The notes: generated by a model not told the origin, from the sequence alone. Positions 7,437-16,817 are shown, counted from the stretch's first letter. The stretch is 64,000 nt of DNA from JAXGOI01 sp040767605 (GCA_040767605.1 JAXGOI010000001.1:1426001-1490000), one strand, 5' to 3'. Program-made: numbers and translations.

Positions 7437-9475
7437 GAAAATTACTGGATAATACCATAATTATTTTTATCATATGCGTAATAGGGTTGATAGTTATTCC
7501 ATTAAACCCTGTAATGCTTGATGTGATGATAATTTGTAATATTATTCTTTCTTTAGGGGTTTTTCTTGTCTCTATGTATATAAAAGAGACTTTGGAATTT
7601 TCCGTATTCCCCTCCCTGCTTTTAATTACCACCCTTTTCAGGATTGCCTTAAATGTTTCCTCCACCAGATTAATTTTAGGCAATGGGGGGGAGGCCGGCA
7701 GTGTTATTAAAACTTTCGGCCAATTTGTAATCGGCGGGAACCCCATTGTAGGTTTTATTATCTTCCTTATTATAGTAGTGGTTCAATTTGTGGTTATTAC
7801 CAAGGGTTCGGAAAGGGTTGCCGAGGTTTCCGCCCGTTTTACCCTGGATGCTATGCCGGGTAAGCAAATGGCCATAGATGCCGATTTAAATTCCGGCCTT
7901 ATAAATGAGCAAATGGCTAAAAACCGCCGGGAAACCGTTCAAAGAGAGGCCGATTTTTACGGGGCCATGGACGGCGCCTCTAAATTTGTTAAAGGGGATG
8001 CCATAGTCTCAATTATTATTGTTTTTATTAATATTATCGGCGGCTCTTTAATCGGCATGGTTATAGACGGCAAAGGCTTTGGCGATGTCCTTTCCATATA
8101 TACTATTGCCACAGTAGGGGACGGCCTTGTTTCTCAAATTCCGGCTTTGCTGATTTCCACCGCCACCGGTATGATAGTAACCCGTTCGGCTTCAAAAAAT
8201 AATCTCAGCACAGATTTATCCCGGCAGCTTGTAAGCTACCCGGTGGCCATAATTATAACCGGGGCCGTACTGCTTTTAATGTGCCTTATCCCGGGGCTAC
8301 CCATTGCGGTACTGCTTATTTTAGGCGGGGGCCTGATTTTTCTCGGCCGGAGATTATCCTCTAAAACAGTTAAAGAGGAAGAAGAAATCCCCGAGGATTT
8401 ACCCCCCACCGAGGCCGAGTTTTTCAGGGATATGGAAAATATTTATACCCTTTTAAATGTGGAGCCTATTGAAATGGAATTTGGCTATAGCCTAATCCCT
8501 TTGGTGGATGAGAAAAAGGGCGGCAGCTTTATAGATAGAGTTGTAATGCTGCGCCGCCAATTCGCAACAGAAATGGGCATGGTAATCCCCTCGGTAAGGC
8601 TGAGGGATTCTAATTCCCTTGAGCCCAACCACTATATAATTAAGCTTAAGGGGGAGAATGTTGCAGGCGGGGAAGTATTAGTAGATCATTTTCTGGTTGT
8701 GGGGGAAATTAGCGGGGATGACGGAATAGAGGGCATAGAAACCATAGAGCCCGCCTTCGGTATGCCGGCCCTTTGGGTAGACGGCGAAAATAAAGAAAAA
8801 GCCCAGATTTTCGGCTATACCGTTATAGACCCCTTATCCGTCGTAATTACCCATCTTTCAGAAATTGTTAAAAAACATGCCCATGAGCTTTTAACCCGCA
8901 GCGAAATTAACCGCCTTTTAGATAATATGCGTAAAGAAGATAAAGCCCTGGTTGATGATTTTGTTCCCGGAGTAATAAGTATTGGCGGCCTGCAAAGGGT
9001 ATTGGGTAATTTACTTTTAGAGCAAATCCCGATTCGGGATTTACCCACAATTTTAGAAACCCTGGGGGAATTTGCCCCCACAGTTAAAGACCCGGATATT
9101 TTAACCGAATATGTCCGCCAGGCCTTAAAAAGAACAATTACCCGTAAATTCAGCGAGGATGGGGCCTTAAGGGTAATTACGGTTAACAGCGAGCTGGAAA
9201 ACTCTATTTTAAACAGTGTCAGAAGGAATGACCATGGCTCTTATGTTTCGATGGAACCGGAAACAATGCAAAGAATAGTTACCGCTCATTTAAAAGAGGT
9301 GGAGAAAATCGGGGAAATGGTTAAAACCCCTATTATTCTTACCTCGCCGGTAGTAAGGCTTTATTACAGAAAGCTGATAGAACAGTTTACCGCCGATGCG
9401 GTGGTTCTTTCCTTCAGCGAAATTGAGGCCAATGTTAAGGTTGTATCCATAGGAAATATCGCAGCGGCCGCCTGA
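7433..9475 (+). CDS. flhA: Flagellar export protein FlhA
   Basis: Large export-gate subunit: about eight N-terminal membrane helices (residues 1-310) and a cytoplasmic ring domain that docks chaperone-substrate complexes (about 330-670). The FHIPEP region is clear: FPSLLLITTLFRIALNVSST near 62-81 and GFIIFLIIVVVQFVVITKGS near 104-123, followed by ERVAEVSARFTLDAMPGKQM. 680 aa is normal. In many relatives flhF and flhG follow; here the sigma factor gene is next after 49 bp. Confidence 0.97.
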   Translation: MRKLLDNTIIIFIICVIGLIVIPLNPVMLDVMIICNIILSLGVFLVSMYIKETLEFSVFPSLLLITTLFRIALNVSSTRLILGNGGEAGSVIKTFGQFVIGGNPIVGFIIFLIIVVVQFVVITKGSERVAEVSARFTLDAMPGKQMAIDADLNSGLINEQMAKNRRETVQREADFYGAMDGASKFVKGDAIVSIIIVFINIIGGSLIGMVIDGKGFGDVLSIYTIATVGDGLVSQIPALLISTATGMIVTRSASKNNLSTDLSRQLVSYPVAIIITGAVLLLMCLIPGLPIAVLLILGGGLIFLGRRLSSKTVKEEEEIPEDLPPTEAEFFRDMENIYTLLNVEPIEMEFGYSLIPLVDEKKGGSFIDRVVMLRRQFATEMGMVIPSVRLRDSNSLEPNHYIIKLKGENVAGGEVLVDHFLVVGEISGDDGIEGIETIEPAFGMPALWVDGENKEKAQIFGYTVIDPLSVVITHLSEIVKKHAHELLTRSEINRLLDNMRKEDKALVDDFVPGVISIGGLQRVLGNLLLEQIPIRDLPTILETLGEFAPTVKDPDILTEYVRQALKRTITRKFSEDGALRVITVNSELENSILNSVRRNDHGSYVSMEPETMQRIVTAHLKEVEKIGEMVKTPIILTSPVVRLYYRKLIEQFTADAVVLSFSEIEANVKVVSIGNIAAAA

Positions 9476-9524
9476 GTTTTTTAAAGGGGCCGGGGTTAAG
9501 CGGCAGTAAGGTGAGGTGAGATAA

Positions 9525-10286
9525 TTGTCAAATCCATCTGAAGAGAAAATAAGCCGGGAAGTATGGCAAAAGTATCAGGAAAGCAAAAGCGTAGCTTTAA
9601 GAAATAAAATACTTATGGAGTATTTATATATTGTTACGGTTAACGCTAAAAGAATGAGCGCCGTATACCAGAATAAAGCCGAGATGGAGGATATAGTAAA
9701 TCAGGGTATAATCGCTTTAATGGAATCCATTGAAAGGTATGACTGGACAAAAAATGTGCAATTTGATTCCTTTGCCTCCATACGGGTAAGGGGTTCAATT
9801 ATAGATTATATGCGAAAGCAGGATTGGATTCCCAGAGATATCCGCAAAAAATCCATAGATATTAATAAGGCCTATAATTATCTTCAAAGCAAGCTGGATA
9901 AAACCCCCAGTGAAGAGGAGGTTGCGGAATATCTTGATATATCCCTTGCTGAATTAAACAATATTTTGGCCCAATCCCAAAGCTTTGCCCTTCTCTCCTA
10001 TGAGAGGGTGCTTCAGGAGGGCATTCCGGCCCACAGGGAGCCAAAATCCCATTTAGATACGCCGGAACAAAATATGGATAAGCTTGAAATGCGGGAGGTT
10101 TTAGCCTCGGCTATTGATAAGCTTAATGAAAACGAGCGGCTGGTAGTTTCCCTCTACTATTATGAAGAGCTGAAGCTTAAAGAAATAGCCGTGGTTTTAG
10201 GCCTGACGGCCTCAAGGGTATCCCAGCTACATGCCAAGGCCTTATCCAAGCTGGAAAAATCCATTTCCAACTATATAGAAAGATAA
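9525..10286 (+). CDS. sigD: Flagellar sigma factor SigD/FliA (WhiG family)
   Basis: Alternative sigma factor for late flagellar and chemotaxis genes. Region 2 spans about residues 30-100 (RYDWTKNVQFDSFASIRVRG, then RGSIIDYMRKQDW), region 3 about 105-155, and region 4 about 195-250 with the helix-turn-helix (LKLKEIAVVLGLTASRVSQL). 253 aa fits the family. TTG start after aggtgaggtgag. Probable cognate promoters occur before flgM, hag and the second chemoreceptor. Its last codons form the first unit of a tandem repeat. Confidence 0.95.
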   Translation: MSNPSEEKISREVWQKYQESKSVALRNKILMEYLYIVTVNAKRMSAVYQNKAEMEDIVNQGIIALMESIERYDWTKNVQFDSFASIRVRGSIIDYMRKQDWIPRDIRKKSIDINKAYNYLQSKLDKTPSEEEVAEYLDISLAELNNILAQSQSFALLSYERVLQEGIPAHREPKSHLDTPEQNMDKLEMREVLASAIDKLNENERLVVSLYYYEELKLKEIAVVLGLTASRVSQLHAKALSKLEKSISNYIER

Positions 10287-10384
10287 ATACTATATAGAAA
10301 AATAAATACTATATAGAAAAATAAATACTATATAGAAAGATAAATGCTATATAGAAAAACAAAAACTATATAGAAAAATAAAGG
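10271..10384 (+). repeat. Six 19-bp tandem repeats overlapping the sigD stop
   Basis: Units beginning ctatatagaa start at 10271, 10290, 10309, 10328, 10347 and 10366, an exact 19-bp period. The first unit contains the last sigD codons and its stop. The last runs into the ribosome site of the next gene. The array therefore looks like repeated duplication of the sigD 3' end. Function unknown. Confidence 0.92.
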
Positions 10385-10394
10385 GGGCGTTAAT

Positions 10395-11138
10395 ATGTTA
10401 AAAGGGGTTTATTCGGCGGCTTCGGGGATGATGTCCAATAGCCGGGCTATTGATTCCATAAGCAATAATATGGCCAATTCCTCCACCGCCGGGTTTAAAA
10501 AAGACGCTATTGTTTTTGGCAGCTTTGGGGATGCCCTTACCTACCGTATGGGGGGCAGCGGCACTGTACCTTTGGGAGTAACCTCAAACGGCGTAATTTG
10601 CCAGGAGGTTTTTACCGATTATCAGCAGGCGCCCCTGGAGGAAACCGGAAGAAATCTGGATTTTGCCATTGAAGGGGAGGGGTTTTTTACCCTTCTGCAA
10701 AATGACGGAACCCTGGCCCTAACCCGCAACGGCCAGTTCAGCCTTAACCCTCAGGGTTTTCTTACGGATAGCTTTGGGAATCAGGTATTGGGTCAAAACG
10801 GCCCTTTGCAAATAAACAGCGGCAATTTTAGCCTTAATTCCCGGGGGGGCATAATTGACGGGGAGAGATACCTGGATACCCTGCGTATTTCCTGCCCTGA
10901 AGATAATACAAATCTTATAAAGCAGGAGGGGGGCATTTTAGGCGGCTTTAACCCGGAGAATCAAAAAGCCTTTACCGGGAGTGTTCGCCAGGGGTATTTA
11001 GAAAGCTCTAATTTAGAATTAGCCGCCGAAATGGCCGGCCTGATAGAAAGCTCCCGAGCCTTTCAATCCTGCAGCCAGATTGTAAAAATACTGGATTCCA
11101 TTATGGAGAAAACTGTTAATGAAATTGGCAGAATGTAA
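10395..11138 (+). CDS. flgF: Flagellar rod protein, FlgF/FlhO-like
   Basis: Proximal/distal rod protein of the FlgF-FlgG family (247 aa). The N-terminal motif is MLKGVYSAASGMMSNSRAID, then NNMANSSTAGFKKD near residues 26-39. The C-terminal helix pairs with it (SSNLELAAEMAGLIESSRAF near 203-222). Assigned FlgF/FlhO because it precedes a clearer FlgG in the same order as Bacillus flhO-flhP; the two are hard to separate by sequence alone. Confidence 0.8.
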   Translation: MLKGVYSAASGMMSNSRAIDSISNNMANSSTAGFKKDAIVFGSFGDALTYRMGGSGTVPLGVTSNGVICQEVFTDYQQAPLEETGRNLDFAIEGEGFFTLLQNDGTLALTRNGQFSLNPQGFLTDSFGNQVLGQNGPLQINSGNFSLNSRGGIIDGERYLDTLRISCPEDNTNLIKQEGGILGGFNPENQKAFTGSVRQGYLESSNLELAAEMAGLIESSRAFQSCSQIVKILDSIMEKTVNEIGRM

Positions 11139-11241
11139 AATAGATAACAGATTATAAAGATATTTACAAAAATAAAAAACTTGACGAAATATAAAGCAAA
11201 GGCGAAATATAATTGGCGGGGCCCAAAGGAAGGGGTATAAT

Positions 11242-12054
11242 ATGATTAATGGTTTTTATACGGCAAAATCCGGCGTGGAGGGGCATCAGAATTTGCTTAA
11301 TATAAGTGCAAATAATTTAGCAAATGCATCCACAACGGGGTATAAGGCCCAAAGGGCGGCCTTTAGCGAGCTTATTTACACCAATTTGCCTTCCCCTGCT
11401 GAAGGCGGAGGCGAATTACTTGCCGGCCACGGCATGAGGCTTGATTCACTTTGTGCTAATTTAGAGCAGGGAATTATAAACCAAACGGATAATAATTTAG
11501 ATATTGCTATTTTAGGCCAGGGGTATTTCTGTATCGAAACCCAGGAGGGGGAAAGATATTATACCCGGGCCGGGAATTTTCAGATTAATAAAATTCAGGA
11601 TAAAGACTATCTTTGCACCGCCGCCGGAGACAGGGTTTTGGATAATAACTATCAGCCGGTTGTAATTGAAAAAAATGCCGCCGGAGAAAATGTAACCGGA
11701 GAAAGTAATGCTGAAGAAAATATTACCGGAGTCAATCCCAAAGAGCTTAAATTTTATTCCCCGGGGGAGGCAGCCGAGGGAAAGGGCGGTATAATTCTTG
11801 CCTTAGTAGCATTTAATAATCCCAATGCCCTGCAGGAAAAAGGCCGGGGGTTACTGGCCGCCAATAAGGAAACAGGGCAGGGGGAGGCGGATTATTCTTC
11901 CCGCCTTAGGCAGGGGGCTTTAGAGTATTCCAATGTAAATATGGTTAATGAAATGACAAAGATGATACAGGCTCAAAGGGGCTTTCAGTTTAATGCCAGA
12001 ATATTACAGGCCGCAGATGAAATAGAGGCTATGGCTAATACCTTAAGAGGCTAA
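11242..12054 (+). CDS. flgG: Flagellar distal rod protein FlgG (FlhP-like)
   Basis: Rod protein of 270 aa. N-terminal MINGFYTAKSGVEGHQNLL with NNLANASTTGYKAQRAAF near residues 24-41; C-terminal NVNMVNEMTKMIQAQRGFQF near 233-252, the classical paired D0 helices. An acidic, Asn/Gly-rich insert (about 150-170, AAGENVTGESNAEENITG) is unusual but within the variable domain. Starts at ATG after aaggaagggg. Completes the rod gene pair before the FlgM operon. Confidence 0.85.
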   Translation: MINGFYTAKSGVEGHQNLLNISANNLANASTTGYKAQRAAFSELIYTNLPSPAEGGGELLAGHGMRLDSLCANLEQGIINQTDNNLDIAILGQGYFCIETQEGERYYTRAGNFQINKIQDKDYLCTAAGDRVLDNNYQPVVIEKNAAGENVTGESNAEENITGVNPKELKFYSPGEAAEGKGGIILALVAFNNPNALQEKGRGLLAANKETGQGEADYSSRLRQGALEYSNVNMVNEMTKMIQAQRGFQFNARILQAADEIEAMANTLRG

Positions 12055-12073
12055 ATTATTTCCCCAAAACCAT

Positions 12074-12099
12074 TAAGATTTATTATTTTAAGCCGATAT
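12074..12099 (+). promoter_or_regulatory. SigD promoter of the flgM operon
   Basis: taag (12074-12077), 14-bp spacer, then gccgatat (12092-12099), a perfect match to the SigD -10 consensus with one mismatch in the TAAA -35. The start of transcription would fall about 12106, leaving a very short leader before flgM. This lets SigD drive its own anti-sigma factor and the hook-filament genes. Confidence 0.78.
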
Positions 12100-12117
12100 A
12101 GATTAGGGGTGATAAAT

Positions 12118-12435
12118 ATGAGAATAGATCAAAAAAATAATATTGATCAGGTATTGCATTCAACAATAAGACAAAAAGGCAGCGTAACAAAGGGAAAAGA
12201 CCAGGCGGAAACCCTTGTAAATCAAAACACTAAAGACAGGGTGGAGCTTTCTAAAAAGGCTGCGGATTATGACCCTGTTAGCGCGGCAAAGGATAAGGTT
12301 ATAAGCGAATTGGAAAAAGGCAGCGATGCCAACCGCCTGCGCCAGCTTAAAGCAGATATTGAAAACGGTGTTTATCATATTTCAGCAAAGGATATTGCAG
12401 GGGCAATGCTTGGTGTTTTAAAAAAAGGTGAGTAG
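12118..12435 (+). CDS. flgM: Anti-sigma-D factor FlgM
   Basis: Binds SigD and blocks late gene expression until hook completion, when it is exported. The C-terminal SigD-binding region is recognisable: VELSKKAADYDPVSAAKDKV, then RLRQLKADIENGVYHISAKD with the closing helix DIAGAMLGVLKK. The N-terminal third is disordered, as usual. ATG at 12118 is chosen over GTG 12109 because taggggtg sits 6 bp before it. Directly behind a SigD promoter. Confidence 0.93.
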   Translation: MRIDQKNNIDQVLHSTIRQKGSVTKGKDQAETLVNQNTKDRVELSKKAADYDPVSAAKDKVISELEKGSDANRLRQLKADIENGVYHISAKDIAGAMLGVLKKGE

Positions 12436-12446
12436 GGGTGAATTTT

Positions 12447-12872
12447 ATGGAAGGTTATGAGCGTTTATCCCTTTTGCTCGGCAGAATATCAGAAACCCAG
12501 CATAAATTATTAGCGCTGGAAAATGCCAAAACCGATATTTTAATCCACGGTACAGCCCAGGAGCTTGATGAAATTCTTATTCAGGAGCAGCCTCTGCTTA
12601 TGAATACTATAAGCCTTGAGCAAAGGAGGGAGGCCCTGCAAAATGAATTGGGAATAGCGGGGGTTTCCCTAGTAGATTTAGCCGATAATTATGACCCGGA
12701 AAATAATTTCAGTTTCGGCTTAAGGCTAAAGGAGCTTTCCGAAATAATAATCAGCCTTAAAAAGGCCAATAATTTAAATATAGCAATTTTAAACTCCCGC
12801 CTTTCAATGCTGGAGCAAATAATGTCTATTACAGGTTTAAAAAATACGGCCCTGACTTATGAGAAGCCTTAA
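12447..12872 (+). CDS. flgN: FlgN-type chaperone for FlgK/FlgL
   Basis: Cytoplasmic chaperone that holds hook-junction proteins FlgK and FlgL for export; its targets are the next two genes. All-helical FlgN family pattern: YERLSLLLGRISETQHKLL near the start, an Asp/Glu-rich middle helix, and LGIAGVSLVDLADNY. An in-frame GTG occurs at 12438, but ATG 12447 has taggggtg at the same 6-bp distance used by flgM. About 141 aa. Confidence 0.85.
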   Translation: MEGYERLSLLLGRISETQHKLLALENAKTDILIHGTAQELDEILIQEQPLLMNTISLEQRREALQNELGIAGVSLVDLADNYDPENNFSFGLRLKELSEIIISLKKANNLNIAILNSRLSMLEQIMSITGLKNTALTYEKP

Positions 12873-13017
12873 AGAGAAGCCTTAAAAAAAATATTGAATA
12901 TAAACCCTTTGATCTGAGGGGGTTAAAAACAAAGAAACAAAAAACCAAGAAAGAAGCAAGAGAGAAACAAGAAAAAACCAGAAGTGCAAGTGGGGTTAAT
13001 AAAAAGGGGTATAGCTT

Positions 13018-14460
13018 ATGAGATCAACATTTTCCGGCCTGGAAATTGCCAGAAGTACCCTAACGGCAAGCCAAATTGCCCTAAATGTAATCGGGCAGAA
13101 TATAGCCAATGAACATACGGAAAATTATACCCGCCAAAGGGCAGATCAAATTGCCCTTAACTACAGCTCGGGTATTTATAAATTTGCCATTCCCCCCCGG
13201 GTAAATACCGGGCAAGGGGTGGATATAAGCCAAATAAGCCAGGTGCGGGATAGCTTTATCGATGCCCGTCTCCGCACTGCCAATGCGGAATATAATTCCT
13301 GGGGCACAAAATTAAATGCCCTGGAAGATATAGAAATTGTTTTTGATGAAACTGAAAATGACGGCCTCCACGCCATGCTGGATGAGTTTTATAATCAGCT
13401 GCAGGCTCTTTCAAACCATGTGGGGGATGTTGAATATACAAGTATTCTCCGCTCTGCGGCGGAAAAGGTTACCCAGGTTCTTCACCAGTACGCCTCTCAA
13501 CTAAAACAAATCCGCCTTGAGCAGCAGGAGGGTTTAGGCATAGATGTTTCGGCGGCTAATACCCTGGTAGATAAAATAAACGAGGTTAATCAGCTAATAA
13601 AAGACCAAACCCTTAGGGGGAATATAAGCAATGAATTGCTGGATTTGCGTAATGCCTATTTGGATCAGCTTTCGGGCTATTTAGAGATTAATGTAATTCC
13701 TCAGGAGGATGGCACGGTTAAGGTTTCCTCAAGCGGGGGCCTGAATATTTTAGAAAATAAATTATCCATAGTGGAGGATGCCGGAACAATTAAAATCTTC
13801 GCCCATGACGGCGGGGCAGACCCGGCCATAGAGTTTTCTCCTAAATTCGGCACCTTAAGAGGGCATTTGGATGTTTTAAACGGCAGCGGCGCTGTTGCCG
13901 GGGAATTCAGAGGCCTGCCCTATTATGAAAATGCCTTGAATGATTTTGCAATGGCTTTTGCCGGCACCTTTAATGATTTAAATACTTTAGACCCCCTAAA
14001 CCCCATGCCTTTATTTGGCAGCACCGACGGCGAGGCCATTAATGCCGCCAATATTACTATTTCCGCCCAATGGCTGGATAACTCAGATTTTATTGTTAAT
14101 ACCTCTACCGGCAACAGCGGGGCAAATGATAATATAATCAGAATGATTAATGCCATGGATAATCCGGTAAATGCCTCGCTTTACCCGGGGATTGATTCTA
14201 CCTTTTCCGGGTTTTCCCGTATTCTTATGAGTACTATTGCCGTAGATGTGGGGTATCAAATTGATATCAGTAAAATGACAGGCAGCATTTTGGATTCCGT
14301 AGCCAATCAAAGGGAGAGTATAAGCGGGGTATCCTTAAACGAAGAAACAATTAATATGACAAAATACGAAAAATCCTTTCAGGCTGCCGCCAGGCTGATG
14401 ACAGCTATGGACGAGGCCTTGGATATAATAATTAACAGAATGGGTATTGTGGGGCGCTAG
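13018..14460 (+). CDS. flgK: Hook-filament junction protein FlgK (HAP1)
   Basis: First junction protein between hook and filament. N-terminal D0/D1 helices include STFSGLEIARSTLTASQIAL and the IGQNIANEHTENYTRQRAD segment (about residues 22-42). The C-terminal helix EKSFQAAARLMTAMDEALDI (about 451-470) closes the coiled coil. 480 aa, within family range. A 145-bp A-rich gap precedes it. Confidence 0.93.
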   Translation: MRSTFSGLEIARSTLTASQIALNVIGQNIANEHTENYTRQRADQIALNYSSGIYKFAIPPRVNTGQGVDISQISQVRDSFIDARLRTANAEYNSWGTKLNALEDIEIVFDETENDGLHAMLDEFYNQLQALSNHVGDVEYTSILRSAAEKVTQVLHQYASQLKQIRLEQQEGLGIDVSAANTLVDKINEVNQLIKDQTLRGNISNELLDLRNAYLDQLSGYLEINVIPQEDGTVKVSSSGGLNILENKLSIVEDAGTIKIFAHDGGADPAIEFSPKFGTLRGHLDVLNGSGAVAGEFRGLPYYENALNDFAMAFAGTFNDLNTLDPLNPMPLFGSTDGEAINAANITISAQWLDNSDFIVNTSTGNSGANDNIIRMINAMDNPVNASLYPGIDSTFSGFSRILMSTIAVDVGYQIDISKMTGSILDSVANQRESISGVSLNEETINMTKYEKSFQAAARLMTAMDEALDIIINRMGIVGR

Positions 14461-14503
14461 AGCCGCCTGCTTTTAGCGGCTTATTTTAACCGGGGGGTGC
14501 ATT

Positions 14504-15472
14504 ATGCGTATAACCAATAAAATGATTACCAATACATATATGATTAATTTGAATAATAGCTATACCCGTATGAATAAGCTGAACGAAAAGACCTATACGG
14601 GGCGTAAATACCTTAAGGCCTCAGAAGACCCGGCTACCGCCCTTAAGGCTTATCAGGTAAGGCAAAGCCTCTCTAAAATAGAGCTTTATAAAAATAATGT
14701 AAGTGAGGTTAAAGGGCTTTTTACAGAGGTGGAAACAGCCGTTTCTAATGTTAACAGCATTTTAGGCGAGGTTATGGAGCAATTGATTCAGGCCAGAGGC
14801 ACCACAAGCCAGGGGGATTTAAATGCTATCGGCCAGGTTATCCGGAATTATCAGGGGCAAATTTTAAGCATTTCAAATTCTAATTTTGCCGGGCGCTATA
14901 TTTTTGGCGGCAATAATATGAAGAATATGCCCTTTACTTTGGATGCCTCGGGTAATTTGCAGTATCAGGCAATGGATGTAAACAATAATACCCCCTTCCC
15001 TAAAGAAGAGCAGTATTATGATATCGGCCTTGGCCTGGCTACAGACGGCGCCGGCAATATATTGGCCGGTACGGCTTTAAATATTGCAAGCCCCGGGAGT
15101 GAATTTTTCGGCACCGGTGTTGATGCAGACGGTTTTTCCAATAATGTTTATAATTTATTAGGCCAAATTGCCCAGCTTTTAGAAGACGGCAATGTTGAAG
15201 ATTTAGGCAAAATTATGAATAAGCTGGAGGAGAGAAATTCCGAGGTTTTACTTGATTATGTAAGTATTGGCCAAAGAAGTAATTTTATTGAATTTTTAGC
15301 TAAAAGGTTTGATGTTGACGAAACCAATGCTCTGGAAAAACAGCAGAGGCTGGAGGGTATAGACCCCGCCAAGGCCATTATAGAATTTAATATGCAGGAG
15401 CTTTCTTATAAGGCGGCCCTGCAAATGGGGGCCAAGATAATTCAACCCTCTTTATTGGATTATTTAAGATGA
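14504..15472 (+). CDS. flgL: Hook-filament junction protein FlgL (HAP3)
   Basis: Second junction protein, flagellin-like. N-terminus MRITNKMITNTYMINLNNSY with the LKASEDPATALKAYQVRQSL segment near residues 38-57. C-terminus FNMQELSYKAALQMGAKIIQ near 294-313. 322 aa is normal. It follows flgK by 43 bp with a good ribosome site (ccggggggtgc), so both are made together for FlgN-guided export. Confidence 0.93.
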   Translation: MRITNKMITNTYMINLNNSYTRMNKLNEKTYTGRKYLKASEDPATALKAYQVRQSLSKIELYKNNVSEVKGLFTEVETAVSNVNSILGEVMEQLIQARGTTSQGDLNAIGQVIRNYQGQILSISNSNFAGRYIFGGNNMKNMPFTLDASGNLQYQAMDVNNNTPFPKEEQYYDIGLGLATDGAGNILAGTALNIASPGSEFFGTGVDADGFSNNVYNLLGQIAQLLEDGNVEDLGKIMNKLEERNSEVLLDYVSIGQRSNFIEFLAKRFDVDETNALEKQQRLEGIDPAKAIIEFNMQELSYKAALQMGAKIIQPSLLDYLR

Positions 15473-15486
15473 GAAGGTTTTGACCT

Positions 15487-16014
15487 ATGTTAAATACCAT
15501 TTTAAATGTCTCCATGTTTCCTAAACAAATGAAAATAGAGAGTAAAAAAGCCCATGTTTCCCAGGAAACAATGGCTACCTCCTGCCAAATAAGCAGAGAA
15601 AAAGGCGGCCATAAAATGGATAGCAAGCCTATCCGCCTGGAAATTGATAATCGGGCTTTTTTTGATTCTTTAGGTTTAAAATCTCTTGAATCTCTGGCCG
15701 CGGATTTAGTTGCCAGAGGTAAAAGAGCCGCAGATGAGGGTACGGCAAGATATTGCATAGAAGGCCGCCTTTTAGCCGAAGGAGGCCCTGAGGCAATGAG
15801 GAATATTGTCCAAATCCGCACAGGCAAAAGTATAGAAACGGTTTTGGCCTTTATTCCGGAAAGCCCCCCGAAAATGAGCTGGAAGGACGGCTATACAAAT
15901 ATTGAGTATACCCCGGACCGCCTGCATTTTGAATGGCATATAGGCAAAGTTAATTTAAACTATCACCCCTATGAAATCAGCTTTCATTATAAAGCTCATA
16001 GCCCTTGGCAATAA
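15487..16014 (+). CDS. DUF6470 (YviE-like) flagellar-locus protein
   Basis: Conserved protein of unknown function located between flgL and fliW, the same place as Bacillus yviE. The family pattern IRLEIDNRAFFDSLGLKS lies near residues 48-65, followed by a helix rich in Ala and Arg and a C-terminal beta region ending NLNYHPYEISFHYKAHSP. 175 aa. The 5' start is uncertain: ATGs also occur at 15529 and 15616. Nothing in the sequence suggests an enzyme. Confidence 0.72.
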   Translation: MLNTILNVSMFPKQMKIESKKAHVSQETMATSCQISREKGGHKMDSKPIRLEIDNRAFFDSLGLKSLESLAADLVARGKRAADEGTARYCIEGRLLAEGGPEAMRNIVQIRTGKSIETVLAFIPESPPKMSWKDGYTNIEYTPDRLHFEWHIGKVNLNYHPYEISFHYKAHSPWQ

Positions 16015-16120
16015 GGGCAGATAAAGATATAGCCGGCCCATTATCTAAAATAATCTGTACAATATGGGGGTTAGGCGCATAAATGAGCTTAAATTAAAAT
16101 AAACGAGAGGGCGTGTTTTT

Positions 16121-16564
16121 ATGGAAATAAAAACCAGAGATTTTGGCTTAATTGATATAGAGGAAAAAGAGCTTATAGATTTCCCTCATGGGGTTTTTTC
16201 TTTTGAGGAGCATAAAAAATTTGTTTTTATTGAAAATCAGGGTTATACTGCCCTTTGGCTGCAATCCGCCCAGGGGGAAAACCCCTGCTTTATTGTTTTT
16301 GACCCTTTGGAGTTTATTAAAGATTATGCCCCCAAGCTCCCTAAAGGTTCTTTGGCAGAGCTTAAGGCTAAAAGCCCGGAGGAGCTTTGCTTTTTTGTAA
16401 TTGCGGTTATTCCTCAAAATATCCGGGAGATGACGGTAAATTTAAAAAGCCCCATAGTTGTAAACCCTTCTAAAAACCGGGGTATGCAGATTATTTTAGA
16501 AAATGAGGAATATGGCGTGCGCTGCCGGGTCTTCCCGGAGGATGCCGAAGGGGGGCAGAAATAA
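16121..16564 (+). CDS. fliW: Flagellar assembly factor FliW
   Basis: Binds newly made flagellin and also sequesters CsrA, coupling filament assembly to hag translation. Family features: IDFPHGVFSFEEHKKFVFI near residues 19-37, the FIVFDPLEFIKDY segment near 56-68, and the MTVNLKSPIVVNPSKNRGMQ block near 105-124. 147 aa. Its stop overlaps the csrA start (TAATG), the usual fliW-csrA coupling. Confidence 0.95.
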   Translation: MEIKTRDFGLIDIEEKELIDFPHGVFSFEEHKKFVFIENQGYTALWLQSAQGENPCFIVFDPLEFIKDYAPKLPKGSLAELKAKSPEELCFFVIAVIPQNIREMTVNLKSPIVVNPSKNRGMQIILENEEYGVRCRVFPEDAEGGQK

Positions 16565-16800
16565 TGCTGATTTTAAGCCGCAGAGCCGGGGAAGCCTTTT
16601 TTGTGGGAGAGGATGTTGAAATAATAATTCTTGAAACCCGGGGAGATAAAGTAAAAATAGGCATTAATGCCCCGCCCCAGGTTAATTTAGCCCGCAGCGA
16701 ACTTAAAGAAACCCAAAAAGCCAATTTGGCCGCCGCCAGTATTGAGCCGGGGCTGGTTTTGGATTCTTTAAATAAATACATCTGCCTTAAAAAAATTTAA
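16564..16800 (+). CDS. csrA: Translational regulator CsrA
   Basis: Small RNA-binding dimer that represses flagellin translation by covering the hag ribosome site; released when FliW binds it. MLILSRRAGEAFFVGEDVEI is the canonical N-terminus, with the beta-strand V.I.I.AP pattern (VKIGINAPPQVNLARSE) near residues 38-54. 78 aa. It lies immediately upstream of hag, whose leader carries candidate CsrA sites. Confidence 0.96.
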   Translation: MLILSRRAGEAFFVGEDVEIIILETRGDKVKIGINAPPQVNLARSELKETQKANLAAASIEPGLVLDSLNKYICLKKI

Positions 16801-16817
16801 TATAGTTGTTTTTTGTC

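Noticed and set aside
11175..11216. SigA promoter between flgF and flgG (ttgacg ... tataat)
   Set aside because: The spacer is 21 bp, outside the usual 16-19 range, and no alternative pairing of boxes fits.
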